A stretch of DNA of 64,000 bases, from contig CM075772.1 in NCBI GenBank assembly GCA_037974665.1, forward strand, positions 35,069,052-35,133,051. Direction: 5' to 3'. Both the position numbers and the translations under genes were made by a program. The notes below the pieces were generated by a model. The model was not told the origin of the DNA. It was given only the letters and a program-made list of their open reading frames with translations, and searched no databases. This DNA comes from Ehretia macrophylla (Eukaryota > Streptophyta > Magnoliopsida > Boraginales > Ehretiaceae). Positions 12,891 to 24,138 of this stretch are shown here, piece by piece (within the stretch, counting starts at the first letter, position 1; each line of letters begins with the position of its first letter).

Positions 12891-13429
12891 TTGTATACAA
12901 TGTACATTTATACCATTTAACAATTCACATTAGGAGGACAACAAAGTAGGTTGCCTCCGAGCAATTTCAAGATCACATATCGCCAAGTAAACGAACGAGG
13001 CATGCTTGACATGAAATTTCACTTCGTAGATCACATAGAGTTATATGAACATTAAATGGGCAGCCAAGTAACACATATAAATCAAGTCATATAACTCATT
13101 TCGAGGTTCACATATCAAGTATTAAGATTATACAAGCATGCAATGACGCTTACACGAGACCGGGTGCAAGAATAGCTCACTTATCAACATGCAATAATCG
13201 GGAATCATATTTAGAGCTATAAGGACAGTTACGGCCAAAACCGTGAGACTACGCAAAACTTTTCAGTTTTAGATACATTATGATTTTTTCCATTTTTGAG
13301 GGTCTTAGAGTCCGAATTAGCCTTAGCCTATTTCTGCCAACAATGTTTAGAACTGCAAAATATAGTAACCTACCAATTTTCATGTTTTTTTATTAAAGTT
13401 TACTAGGTGAAAAACACTTCGGTCAACAA

Positions 13430-16222
13430 TGTAACACCCTGATCCCTCTCAAGACCGGGAGTTCTAACAATCGATCTAATCACAACCCAATTCCAAACCC
13501 GAGCATAAATTTTAGGGAAAGACGGACGAAGTATCCCCTTTTTCTAGGCGAAAAGCAAACCTGCGACAGCATATAAGTGGACCAATACCATGTCCAAACA
13601 TTCAACCACCTCAAGGCCATCCAAGCCTCGGTTCTCAACAATTAAACTCAGCAAGTATACATACATTTCCAATTTAAAAGCTAACCTATCTCTTTACATT
13701 TTTGACAAGTACATTCACACCAGACAATTAAACCATACTAAGCTGCTGCATAAAATAAACTATCATGCCATTCTAACTCTTTTCCTTGGGACATTACAAA
13801 CATGTTTTGAAGTTAAGCTATGCTAACTGATTACATAACTAGCTTATCAATTTACCTCAACTATTTAGCTAATTTAGATTACATTTCTTTTAACAATAAA
13901 TACATACAATACATAAAAGCATACATCTTGCATCTTTGACAACTCAAGCCACATAGCACGCCAGACAACTCTTCAAGCACGAACTTTCACGAAATCACGA
14001 ACTTTCTAGCTAACATGGCATTTCCTGAAATGTGGTGGTGAGGAGTGAGTATACACAACACGTATACTCAGTGAGGGCGAGACAGATATCGAATTGGAGA
14101 GAAAGAAAGTCGTGCAATGCAAATAAGGCAGTTAAGCAATATAACTGAAAAGTAAGCGATCAAGACAAACAATCAATACAATAAGAAATTCATGAAAGCA
14201 TTAACACAACCATTCAAAGCTATACCACACTCTGAAGGCTATGGTTCACTCATACGAGCAATGTACCATTTCACGAGCTATACATCAATCTCGAGCTTAA
14301 TGTTGACAACGATGACAATAAGCGTGCATCCACCTTATAACACCAGTTTGGAATACCCCGGAAGTATCCATCAATTCTACGACCCAAATCTCCCTGGGAG
14401 GCAACCCAAGCGAGAAAAGGGAATAGCTACGGAGCTAGAGCAACCAACACTGGCAACCCGAGGCTACACAGAGAGGCCCATCACTCACGCACTGGACACT
14501 ATGCAATGCAAGACTCGATACAAGGCGATAAACGAGCGATAAACAAGATATCAAGCATTAACAAGCATTTGCAATCAAACAAGTAACAATAACAACACCA
14601 ACTAACATTATCAAGCAATAACAAGTATTCTATAGGCATTATAAGCATTCTATAAGCAATATTCTATGAAAACACACAAAATCACGAAAATGACCTCAAC
14701 TTACCAAACGCTACTACTTTCAAACGAGCCACGAGCTTTGGAAACCGACTTCACCAATCCTCCTAGGTCACCATAAGGCATGTCTAAAGACCCCGAAACC
14801 CTACTTTACCCTAGAATTCGCGCAAAGTCCCGATTTTCCCCCTTTACTCGTTTGAACTACAACTATACCAACCAAACACCCAACCAACGCCATAATCGTA
14901 CCAAAAGTGCTTCCATGGTCTCCCGAAACAATGCCAACACGCAAAACGAGAAAATGCCAAACTCGACCTAGACGACCCCAACTTTCATTAAGTCGTTTTT
15001 CTGTTTTGCCATTACACATTCCAATTAAACCATACATTTAGGCATTCTAGCATATCTAGCATTTTCCAACATCAACAGAACGCGTAACGGAGCAACTTCA
15101 TTGAAACGGGGATTTACTATTCATTATACAATTTATATTTCAATTTCAATATTCAACCACAGAAAATGTTAAAAAGCTATAAATACATGTTCGACAATCA
15201 ACAAGGAACATTCTTTAAGCATTAAAACGATCAAACTAACAATCTATGCATAAAATCCAAAAATCAAAGTTTAGATACAAATATTTCAAATGCACAAATA
15301 ACGATGAAACCCTCACCTTAGACGTTCCTAGGATGCCTCGGAAACCAACCTGTGGAAGCCCTCACGAAGAATTGAAGATTTGATGTTGAATTTTCTTTTT
15401 TTTTCTCTCCTTGTTTTTTCGGCCCTAAGCTTCTGATTTCAGCTCTTTTTTTTTATTTTGTGTTATTATATGCTATTTTAAAGATGACAAAGGTCAAAAG
15501 GTCAAAGCTTTGGTCAATGCTCACTTAAGTTGGTCAAAGTAGCTTATTTTATGCATTTTTAGGCTAAAACAACTAAAGAAATATCAATTCTAGCTAACAA
15601 CAATTAAATTATAAAATTTAAGGCACTAAAATGCTAGTTTTCACTATTTGTTGAGGACTAGGAACCGCTCTCTAACTATCGCTCTCGATATGCTATGCAC
15701 TTTGCGTCAATAGAGGAATAACAATTAAATCTCAAGGAATTCAAGAAAATATAATTTTTGGAAAGCATCATAGTTTAAAATTTACTCCGGCTCGGAGTTA
15801 CTTTTCTCATTTATTTGAAAACCGAGTGATTTTAACGCAAAACAACCAAAATCGATTATTAAAATAATCAAAACAATCAAGGTAATCAATATTCATTTAA
15901 AATAATTAATTTAATTATTTCTAGAACATTTTAAAGAATTATGAAGTTAATGTTAAGCTACAAATGAAAGTTAATATAAACACATAGTCAAATACAATTA
16001 AACACTAGCATTTAAGATAACACTTAATTAATCACAAGAGAAGAAATTCAATTACTATAATTATTAGAAATAGGTAAAAATCTTTTAATTATTCAATATA
16101 CAACTACTAAATGCTTCCAAGAGAAATATTAAAATAGTTCAAATTGGTTGATTTAACTAATTAAACATTTAATCTAATGCAGTCAAGTGCTATTAAATGC
16201 ATGCCGGGTTCGGGTTATCACA
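13430..16222 (-). mobile_element. E2 left LTR (3' LTR)
   Basis: TGTAACACCCTGATCC to GGTTCGGGTTATCACA, uninterrupted, 2793 bp. It holds the hairpin at 14046-14070 (9-bp stem TGAGTATAC / GTATACTCA) and the LTR core around 14320-14520. Confidence 0.93.
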
Positions 16223-17828
16223 TCCTTCCCCCCTTAAAACAATTGCGTCCTCGCAATTCCTTTTCTAATAGGACTCTGCATCATCTAAAATCCAATTTTG
16301 ACTAATCTTCATCGGTTGCTGAGCAAGATAGTATATAAGAATGCTAGTAGTAAATCCCGAATAGAAATCGCAATCAAGAATGCCGAGGAAATACCAACTA
16401 AAGACTGAAGCTAAGATACTGTAGATATTATCAATACCACATACTAATGGCAGGAAGAGTACCGTAGGAATACCCTATTTAAGAATCTTCAATAGAAGTC
16501 TAACAAGTACCCAATAAGAAAGTTAAGAGATAGCCAGAGTAGATGCACCTCATGCAGTGCTGATTACCGTAAATAGACCCAGCTGAAAGTTCTGTAAAGG
16601 AATATAGAGAAGAATACCAAAGGCCAACCTCTAAATGAAATCTTCCAATCACTGAGTTCCTACCGCAACATCTTAGTCAAATAGCAAGTATAGATTCCCT
16701 TGAGTAGAAAGGCCGAAGGAGAAGCCGTAAACAGTACAAGATAATATGTCCAAGCAGAATTCCAAGTGTAGGATCTTCCAATAAATGCCAATAAGGAAAA
16801 TACTAGTAGAATGCCCAATAAGAATTCCAAAGAATACCGTAAGTAATATGAGATAATGAGTCTGATAGGAATTCCAGTTACCAAACCAACTGAGGGATGC
16901 CAAAGAAAATACCCGAACAATGCTCCAGTAAGAAAGTACCCAAGTTTGCCCAATAAGTAAATACTAAATAAATGGCCACTAAGGATCCTAGAGAATGCCA
17001 TTGAAGAATTTCCAATCAGGGATGCCAATGTCATACCAATAAAGACCTAGACACATATACCATAGATAATACTGTGCAGTAAGGCCGATTGAAATCCCAA
17101 TAGCCAAATCCACCGAGAAATGCCAACAGAAGTCTCCAAAGAATACCCAAAAAATACCCCAAGAGAAAGCTACTCTTTCACAACTGTTAAGCACAGAGGA
17201 AGACCATAGAGATTCGCCAATAACCGAGCTCCAAAAGCAAACACCAATTCCCAAATAAAGGCTAGTCAAATGCCATTCATTTCCTGCCAATCCATACACC
17301 TTGAAAAGCTAGCGGTGAACCACTTTCTTCAGCGGAGGAAGAGGACTTACTTACCATTTCAATAGGACATGTATGAATGCCAATATATCACAGTTTTACA
17401 TATGCCTTAAGCTATTATGCCAACAAGTTTACAAAATAGTTTATTCAACAAAGTCACTCAAGCACGGCAATCAAGTCAAGCACAACATAATCAATTCAAA
17501 TCACGGCATAGCTAATTCAAGACATTCTATACACACATTACAAGTAATCATTCAAGCAAATAACAATTCACGAGGTCAATTTAATTCACGATGCCAATTC
17601 AATAAGTCAATTCGATAGAAAACTAGACATTTCACCTTTCTTGAGAAATATTTAACACATAACACATAACTTTATCACATAAGTGCATACATTCAAGTCA
17701 AGACACACAATCTCACATACAAGCATACACTTTCAAGACACACTTAACAAGCACACATTCAAGGGTCACTACCCACCAGACCGAGGACCCTGTCCCGGCT
17801 TATGAGCTAGACAAGCTCTGATACCACC
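16223..17828 (-). mobile_element. E2 internal domain, non-coding
   Basis: Runs from the polypurine tract (C-rich complement at 16223-16236) to the primer-binding site complement GCTCTGATACCA just left of 17829. The sense strand is T/G-rich and gives a hydrophobic frame at 16660-17034 that includes SLIGNSSMAF, seen in similar form in E1, E3 and the plus-strand element. No retroviral-type domain is recognisable. The PPT-side hairpin is at 16241-16258. Confidence 0.85.
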
Positions 17829-19367
17829 TGTAACACCGCGATCCCTCTCAAGACCGGGAGTTCTAACAATTGATCTAATCACAACCCAATTCCAAACCCG
17901 GGCATAAATTTTAGGGAAAGACGGACAAAGTCTCCCCTGTTTCTAGGCGAAAAGCAAACCTGCGACAGCATATAAGTGGACCAATACCATGTCCAAACAT
18001 TCAACCACCTCAAGGCCATCCGAGCCTCGGTTCTCAACAATTAAACTCAACAAGTATACATACATTTCCAATTTAAAAGCTAACCTATCTCTTTACATTT
18101 TTGACAAGTACATTCAAACCAGACAATTAAACCATACTAAGCTGCTGCATAAAATAAACTATCATGCCATTCTAACTATTTTCCTTGGGACATTACAAAC
18201 ATGCTTTGAAGTTAAGCTATGCTAACTGATTATATAACTAGCTTATCAATTTACCTCAACTATTTAGCTAATTTAGATTACATTTCTTTTAACAATAAAT
18301 ACATACAATACATAAAAGCGTACATCTTGCATCTTTGACAACTCAAGCCACATAGCACGCAAGACAACTCTTCAAGCACGGACTTTCACGACATCACAAA
18401 CTTTCTAGCTAACATGACATTTCCTGAAATGTGGTGGTGAGGAGTGAGTATACACAACACGTATACTCAGTGAAGGCGAGACAGATATCGAATTGGAGAG
18501 AAAGAAAGTCGTACAATGCAAATAAGGCAGTTAAGCAATATATCTGAAAACTAAGCGATCAAGACAAACAATCAATACAATAAGCAATTCATGAAAGCAT
18601 TAACACAACCATTCAAAGTTATACCACACTCTGAAGGCTATGGTTCACTCATACGAGCAATGTACCATTTCACGAGCGATACATCCATCTCGAACTTGAT
18701 GTTGACAACGATGAAAATAAGTGCGCATCCACCTTATAATACCAGTTTGAAATACCCCGGAAGTATCCATCAATCTACGACCCAAATCTCCCTGGGAGGC
18801 AACCCAAGCGAGAAAAGGGAATAGCAGCGGAGTTAGAGCAACCAACACTGGCAACCCGAGTGTAATACCCGAGCCCGGAAAATGAAATTTATAGTTTATT
18901 ATTTTGAAAATTATATTTCTTTAAATTCTTTGTGAATTAATTGTTACTTTCTCGCTGTCGCAACGTGCATTGCATTTAAGGAGCGATAGCTAGAGAACGA
19001 TTTCTAGTCCTCAGCAAATAGTGAAACTAGTATTTAGATGACTTAAATTTTATATTTTAATTGTTGCTAGCTTTATTTGATCTTTCCCTAGCTAAAATGG
19101 CTTTAAACGCACAAAATAAGGCCCTTTGACCAAGTCTTAAGTAGTTTGACCTTGGACCTTTGACCCTTTGACCATTTAACACCTTATAAGCTAAAACTAA
19201 GCAAAAAAAAAAAGAAATTGCAGCTGAAAACAGAGGAGAAGGCCGATAGCTTTGAAGAAGAAAAAAACAACCCTTCAACTTCCAATCATTCAATCTTCGC
19301 GTGAGCTCGTGCGGGGTGATTTCTGGGGCAACTAGCGTTGTTTTCCTAGCGACTAGGAGTACCTGAG

Positions 19368-20616
19368 GTGAGGGAAGCATGTTATTTTCACATTTAAACG
19401 TTATGTATGTTAACTTTGTCAATTTTGAGATTTGTCCGTAGATCGTTATTTAAAGCGATTTGATGCTTCTAGAATGTTCCTTGGCATTTGTAGAACATGT
19501 ATTTATAGCTTTGTAACATTTTCTGCGGTTAAATGTTGTGATTGCAAATTAAATTGTCAATTGAATAGTGTTTTGTGAAGAGTAAAACCTTGAAACGTTA
19601 AAGTTGCGCTGTTTTTTTTTTTGTTGAAATAGAAATGGGGTAGCTACGCTAGAATGCTAAAATGTGTGGTTTGTTTGGGTTGCGTAGTAGAAAAAACGAG
19701 AATTATGCCTTTGGGAAAGTCGGGGTCGTTTAGGTCGACTTTAGCATTTTCTCGTTTTGCGTGATGTCATTGCCTCGGGAGGCCATGGAAGTACTTTTGG
19801 TGTAATTATGACGTTGGTTGGGTGTTTGGTTGTTATAGTTGTAGTTCAAACGAGAAAGGGGGAAATCGGGGCTTTGTGCGAGTTCTAGGGTAAAGTAAGG
19901 TTTCGGGGTCTTTAGACGTACCTTATGGTGACCTAGGAGGGTTGGCAAAGTTGGTTTCCAGAACTCGTGGCTCGTTTGGAAATGGTAGCGTTTTGATAGT
20001 TGGGGCCGAGTCGTGTTTTTGTGTGTTTTCTTGACTTTGTGCCTATAGAATGCTTAGGATTGCTTGAAATACTTGTTTGAGTTGTTTTGGGTTGGAATGC
20101 TTATCAATTGCTGCTATTGCGTGCGAGAGTAACCTACTTTGTTATTCTCCCACGTGTGGCTTTATCACCTTGTATCGAGACTTGCATTGCATAGTGTCTC
20201 GCGCGTGAGTGATGGGCCTCTCTGGGTAGCCTCGGGTTGCTAGTATTGGTTGCTCTAGCTCTGCTGCTATTCCCTCTTCTCGCTTGGGTTGCCTCCTAGG
20301 GAGATTTGGGTCGTAGGATGATGGATACTTCCGGGGTATTCCAAACTGGTGTTATAAGGTGGTTTGGGCCGGCGCGTCGTCATCGAATTCGTGTTTGAAA
20401 GTTGCTCGTGAAAAGAGTATCGTATCCTTTGAATGAGTGTTTGCAGCTTTAAATACTTGCCTTGCTTTATTGTTGGCTTTGGTTGTATCTTTATATGATT
20501 TGTATGTATTGCTTGGCTAATTGCATTGCATACTCCTCTCATCTCCGTCCTTGAGACCAATTGCCCTCGCTGAGCAATAGTTTTTGCTCATTCCTCTCTA
20601 TACAATATTTTTACAG
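19368..20616 (+). other. Candidate intron within the family B LTR
   Basis: The left boundary is CTGAG|GTGAGGG, close to the plant 5' splice consensus; the right boundary is ATATTTTTACAG|G, a good plant acceptor with a T-rich run. The 1249-bp interval starts and ends at sites equivalent to those in families A (26710-28050), C (39396-40729) and D (23110-22934 plus 13429-12426). The signals are visible, but that splicing happens is inference. Confidence 0.5.
20571..20590 (+). other. LTR hairpin, family B version
   Basis: TGAGCAA / TTGCTCA, a perfect 7-bp stem with a 6-base loop. Only the outer TGAG/CTCA is shared with family A; the inner pairs are different bases that still pair. It lies 26 bases before the acceptor-like TTTTTACAG. 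Confidence 0.7.
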
Positions 20617-20681
20617 GAGTAGTTGAAGCAGACCCTCTCGAGGTAATTGAGGAGGAGGAACAGGTGGAGGTGTTCCCGTGA
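20617..20681 (+). other. Acidic reading frame after an acceptor-like site, family B LTR
   Basis: With two bases left over after ATTTTTACAG, the frame reads 20 residues with the run EVIEEEEQVEVFP and then stops (TGA). It resembles the family C frame (ELVEEEEVQTDPLP) in residue order, not just in composition, and shares phase with the C and D frames. It has no ATG of its own. Confidence 0.45.
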
Positions 20682-22933
20682 TTGCTCTTCTCTGCTTTGC
20701 TGGTGGTTGGTTACCAGATTTTTGTGCGAGCCTTGCATGATATGTATATTGCTTGGATGTCGTTTAATTTTGAGGCTTGTAGCCTTGTATGTATTTTCTA
20801 GTTTGAGGCCTCTATGGTCTTATGTTGTATAAGTTGAAAGAATGTAAAGTTGTAACTTACACTCTTGTGACTAGTAAGAAAATGCATGCTAATGGAATTG
20901 ATTAGTGGCATAAATACTTGTGTAGTATGCATATCATTTTTGGCTTGGAAAGTTGGATAATAAGAAATGTATGTTTTTGAAGAAAGTTGGCTTGTTTTAT
21001 TATTATATGGCTTTTGCAAGTGTTATATTGATTTTAGGGTTTTCGGATCGTCCGCGGTACAGAGGAGACTCCGTCCGTGTGTCGGGTCCGGGCTTGGCCT
21101 TTTGCGGGGTCAGGTCGGGGCGTGACACCGAGGCTATCCAGAGAGGCCCATCACTCACGCGCTGGACACTATGCAATGCAAGACTCGATACAAGGCGATA
21201 AACGAGCGATAGACAAGATATCAAGCATTATCAAGCATTAACAAGTATTTGCAATCAAACAAGTAACAATAACAACACCAACTAACATTATCAAGCAATA
21301 ACAAGTATTCTATAAGCATTATAAGCATTCTATAAGCAATATTCTATGAAAACACACAAAATCACGAAAATGACCGCAACTTACCAAACGCTACTACTTT
21401 CAAATGAGCCACGAGCTTTGGAAACTGACTTCACCAATCCTCCTAGGTCACCATAAGGCATGTCTAAAGACCTCGAAACCCTACTTTATCGTAGAATTCG
21501 CGCAAAGTCCCGATTTTTTCCCTTTGCTCGTTTGAACTACATCTATACCAACCAAACACCCAACCAACGCCATAATAGCACCAAAAGTGCTTCCATGGCC
21601 TCCCGAAACAATGCCAACATGCAAAACGAGAAAATGCCAAACTCGACCTAAACGACCCCGACTTTCACTAAGCCGTTTTTCTCCGTTTTTCCATTACACA
21701 TTCCAATTAAACCACACATTTAGGCATTCTAGCATCTTCCTACATCAACAGAACGCGTAACGGAGCAACTTCATCGAAACGGGGGTTTACTATTCATAAT
21801 TTACTATTCATTATACAATTTATATTTCAATTTCAATATTCAACCATAGAAAATGTTAAAAAGCTATAAATACATGTTCGACAATCAACAAGGAACATTC
21901 TTTAAGCATTAAAACGATCAAACTAACAATCTATGCATAAAATCCAAAAATCAAAGTTTAGATACAAATATTTCAAATGCACAAATAACGATGAAACCCT
22001 CACCTTAGACGTTCCTAGACGCTAGGAAAACCTCGTAGGATGCCTCGGAAACCAACCTGTGGAAGCCCTCACGAAGAATTGAAGATTTGATGTTGAATTT
22101 TCTTTTTTTTTCTCTCCTTGTTTTTTCGGCCCTAAGCTTCTGATTTCAGCTCTTTTTTTTATTTTGTGTTATTATATGCTATTTTAAAGATGACAAAGGT
22201 CAAAAGGTCAAAGTTTTGGTCAATGCTCACTTAAGTTGGTCAAACTAGCTTATTTTATGCATTTTTAGGCCAAAACAACTAAAGAAATATCAATTCTAGC
22301 TAACAACAATTAAATTATAAAATTTAAGGCACTAAAATGCTAGTTTTCACTATTTGTTGAGGACTAGGAACCGCTCTCTAATTATTGCTCTCGATATGCT
22401 ATGCACTTTGCGTCAATAGAGGAATAACAATTAAATCTCATAGAATTCAAGAAAATATAATTTTTGGAAAGCATCATAGTTTAAAATTTACTCCTGCTCG
22501 GAGTTACTTTTCTCATTTATTTGAAAACCGAGTGATTTTAACGCAAAACAACCAAAATCGATTATTAAAATAATCAAAACAATCAAGGTAATCAATATTC
22601 ATTTAAAATAATTAATTTAACTATTTCTAGAACATTTTAAAGAATTATGAAGTTAATGTTAAGCTACAAATGAAAGTTAATATAAACACATAGTCAAATA
22701 CAATTAAACACTAACATTTAAGATAACACTTAATTAATCACAAGAGAAGAAATTCAATTACTATAATTATTAGAAATAGGTAATAATCTTTTAATTATTC
22801 AATATACAACTACTAAATGCTTCCAAGAGAAATATTAAAATAGTGCAAATTGGTTGATTTAACTAATTAAACATTTAATCAAATGCAGTCAAGTGCTATT
22901 AAATGCATGCCGGGTTTGGGTTATCACAAACAA

Positions 22934-24138
22934 GGTCAGTAATCTGACAGAAAAACGAGTTTCCATATCTATAAGTTTCTAGCCAAAATCAAGCCATGCA
23001 TGGAAAGATAGGCTCATATACACACATATACTTCAACTACAGAGGTAAATATAGCCATATGAGAGCATGCATGTAAGCTTTGAAAGCATTTAGAAGAGTT
23101 TAACCCTCACCTTAGCGTATTGATGGGTGAAGATGCACAAATACTCTTGAAAATGCACAAAAGGGTCTTCTTCCCTGCTTTGGCCGAGAGGTAGCTTGTT
23201 TTCCCTTAATTTCTAACTTAGTTAGCTTGTGTAGGAGGTGTGCATGTGTGTGAAACCAAAAGACAAGGAAGAAAACTAGCAAAACTTACCTTAGGCCGAA
23301 AATGAAGAGTTTTGAGAGCTTGTGTGTGTTTTTGAGCTAGCTACCTTGATTACCTTGCTTTGGACGAAGCTTGTTGAGTTCTTGAGAGCTAAATTTCAGT
23401 CTTGGAAGCTCAAGGGAGCCATGGCCGAGAATGAGAAAGAAAGAGAGAGCTTGAGAGAGAGTTTTTGAGGAAATGAATGAAGTTGAGTGTCTGTTGAGTA
23501 AGTGTTTGTGTTTGTCGGCCTTGAGGCTATACAAGGCTGAATTATTTGTGTCACCAATGTATTTTTTTGAATTGTTTGGGCATGTATATTGCAAGGGCCG
23601 AGAATGGTAGCTTAGTTGTTAGCAAAATGATGCTTTGGTGTAAGGAAAATGTATGACAATGTGAAGCTTTTGTCAGGCATGCATGAATTAAATATTTTGT
23701 TCAAATTTTGCTCAAATACATAGGTATGGCTGGCCATTTTGTGCTCACAAATCTGAATTTTTTGTTTTGTTTAAAACTTATTTTATTGTAGGTTGATTGT
23801 GGTATTTGAGGTGCATGGATTTTGTAAATAGAATAAGGAATAAAGAAAGTTTAGTGTTTAGTGATTTTTTCTTGTAGTGAATTGACTTTGGATTAAAATA
23901 ATAGTTAGTGGAGTTTGTAGGATTATTTATAATCTAGTGATTTGTGTAAGATTCTTTATTGATTAGCGTGCATGCACACTTTCCTAGGTCTAGGGCACGA
24001 ACTACGAGACAAATGCACATATTCCAAATAAATGCACGTAAAACAAGACATGACTCTTAAACCTAGGTTAAGGCACACAATTAAAGGTTAGGGCACACAA
24101 AATGAGGTAACGCACGCAATTCGAGGTCAGGCCTCACA
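22934..24138 (-). mobile_element. Family D LTR, second part
   Basis: Continuation of the D LTR beyond E2. On the sense strand it begins TGTGAGGCCTGACCTCG at 24138, which pairs imperfectly with the other terminus TGTCACACCCTAACTCG in the way the ends of families A-C do; the total is then about 2.9 kb. On the sense strand a pyrimidine-rich stretch (about 23510-23420, CTCTCT and TTTCTTTCTC runs) looks like a plant transcript leader. It is followed by donor-like sites CTAAG|GTAAGTTTT at 23290/23289 and CTAAG|GTGAGGG at 23111/23110. The exact right end is less certain than the rest because the matching TSD is off the window. Confidence 0.6.

Larger units (their letters stand above)
11728..13429 (-). 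mobile_element. Family D LTR, first part
   Basis: Begins TGTCACACCCTAACTCG just beyond the D primer site and is cut at 13429 by insertion of E2; it resumes at 22934. It shares the conserved LTR core with the other families (about 12690-12900, including GTGTACTCCGGATGTACCCC), a hairpin at 12445-12462, an acceptor-like CACAG boundary at 12426/12425 and an acidic frame at 12364-12425. A short (ACA)n run lies at 12272-12289. Confidence 0.75.
18861..21127 (+). mobile_element. Solo LTR, family B
   Basis: A 2267-bp plus-strand LTR, TGTAATACCCGAGCCC to GGTCGGGGCGTGACA, with a clean TSD and no internal domain. Its core (about 20160-20370) is close to family A, but its last 90 bases resemble the autonomous family C terminus (GTCCGTGTGTCGGGTCC, then GGGCGTGACA). 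It also has a distinct beginning, so it looks like a mosaic or an intermediate lineage. It carries all the LTR signals: donor at 19368, hairpin 20571-20590, acceptor at 20616, acidic frame 20617-20681. No member with an internal domain is in the window. Confidence 0.93.
18856..21132. repeat. 5-bp target site duplication CCGAG
   Basis: CCGAG at 18856-18860 and 21128-21132 flanks the family B solo LTR. The uninterrupted site, CAACCCGAGGCTAC, is seen in E2's other LTR near 14453-14466. Confidence 0.95.
13430..22928 (-). mobile_element. E2, complete non-autonomous LTR retrotransposon (family A)
   Basis: Structurally complete minus-strand element: LTR 13430-16222 (2793 bp), internal domain 16223-17828 (1606 bp), LTR 17829-22928 (about 2.83 kb once the inserted family B solo LTR is discounted), with a matching 5-bp TSD. 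The first 230 bases of the two LTRs differ at roughly nine sites by eye, so the insertion is not very recent. No protein domains are encoded. It lies inside the family D LTR. Confidence 0.95.
17829..22928 (-). mobile_element. E2 right LTR (5' LTR), split by a family B solo LTR
   Basis: Starts TGTAACACCGCGATCC, is interrupted at 18861-21127 and continues from 21133 to the terminus at 22928. Hairpin at 18445-18469. Apart from the insertion it parallels the left LTR throughout. Confidence 0.92.
13425..22933. repeat. 5-bp target site duplication AACAA around E2
   Basis: AACAA at 13425-13429 and 22929-22933 flanks E2. Removing E2 and one copy joins two pieces of the family D LTR. Confidence 0.93.

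Noticed and set aside
15170-15190. TATAAATA motifs (CTATAAATACATG) repeated in the LTRs as a TATA box
   Set aside because: They read on the strand opposite to element transcription and lie within the candidate intron. They could drive antisense transcription, but nothing else supports a promoter there.
16660-17034. Hydrophobic frames in internal domains as membrane protein or envelope genes
   Set aside because: The hydrophobic character follows from the T-rich strand and appears in more than one phase. There is no consistent start, signal peptide or length between copies, so I call the domain non-coding while noting the repeat structure.
23337-23594. Open frame of 85 codons on the minus strand in the D LTR
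   Set aside because: It spans the CT-rich leader and low-complexity sequence and runs into a donor-like site. It may include part of a first exon, but as a gene it is unsupported.
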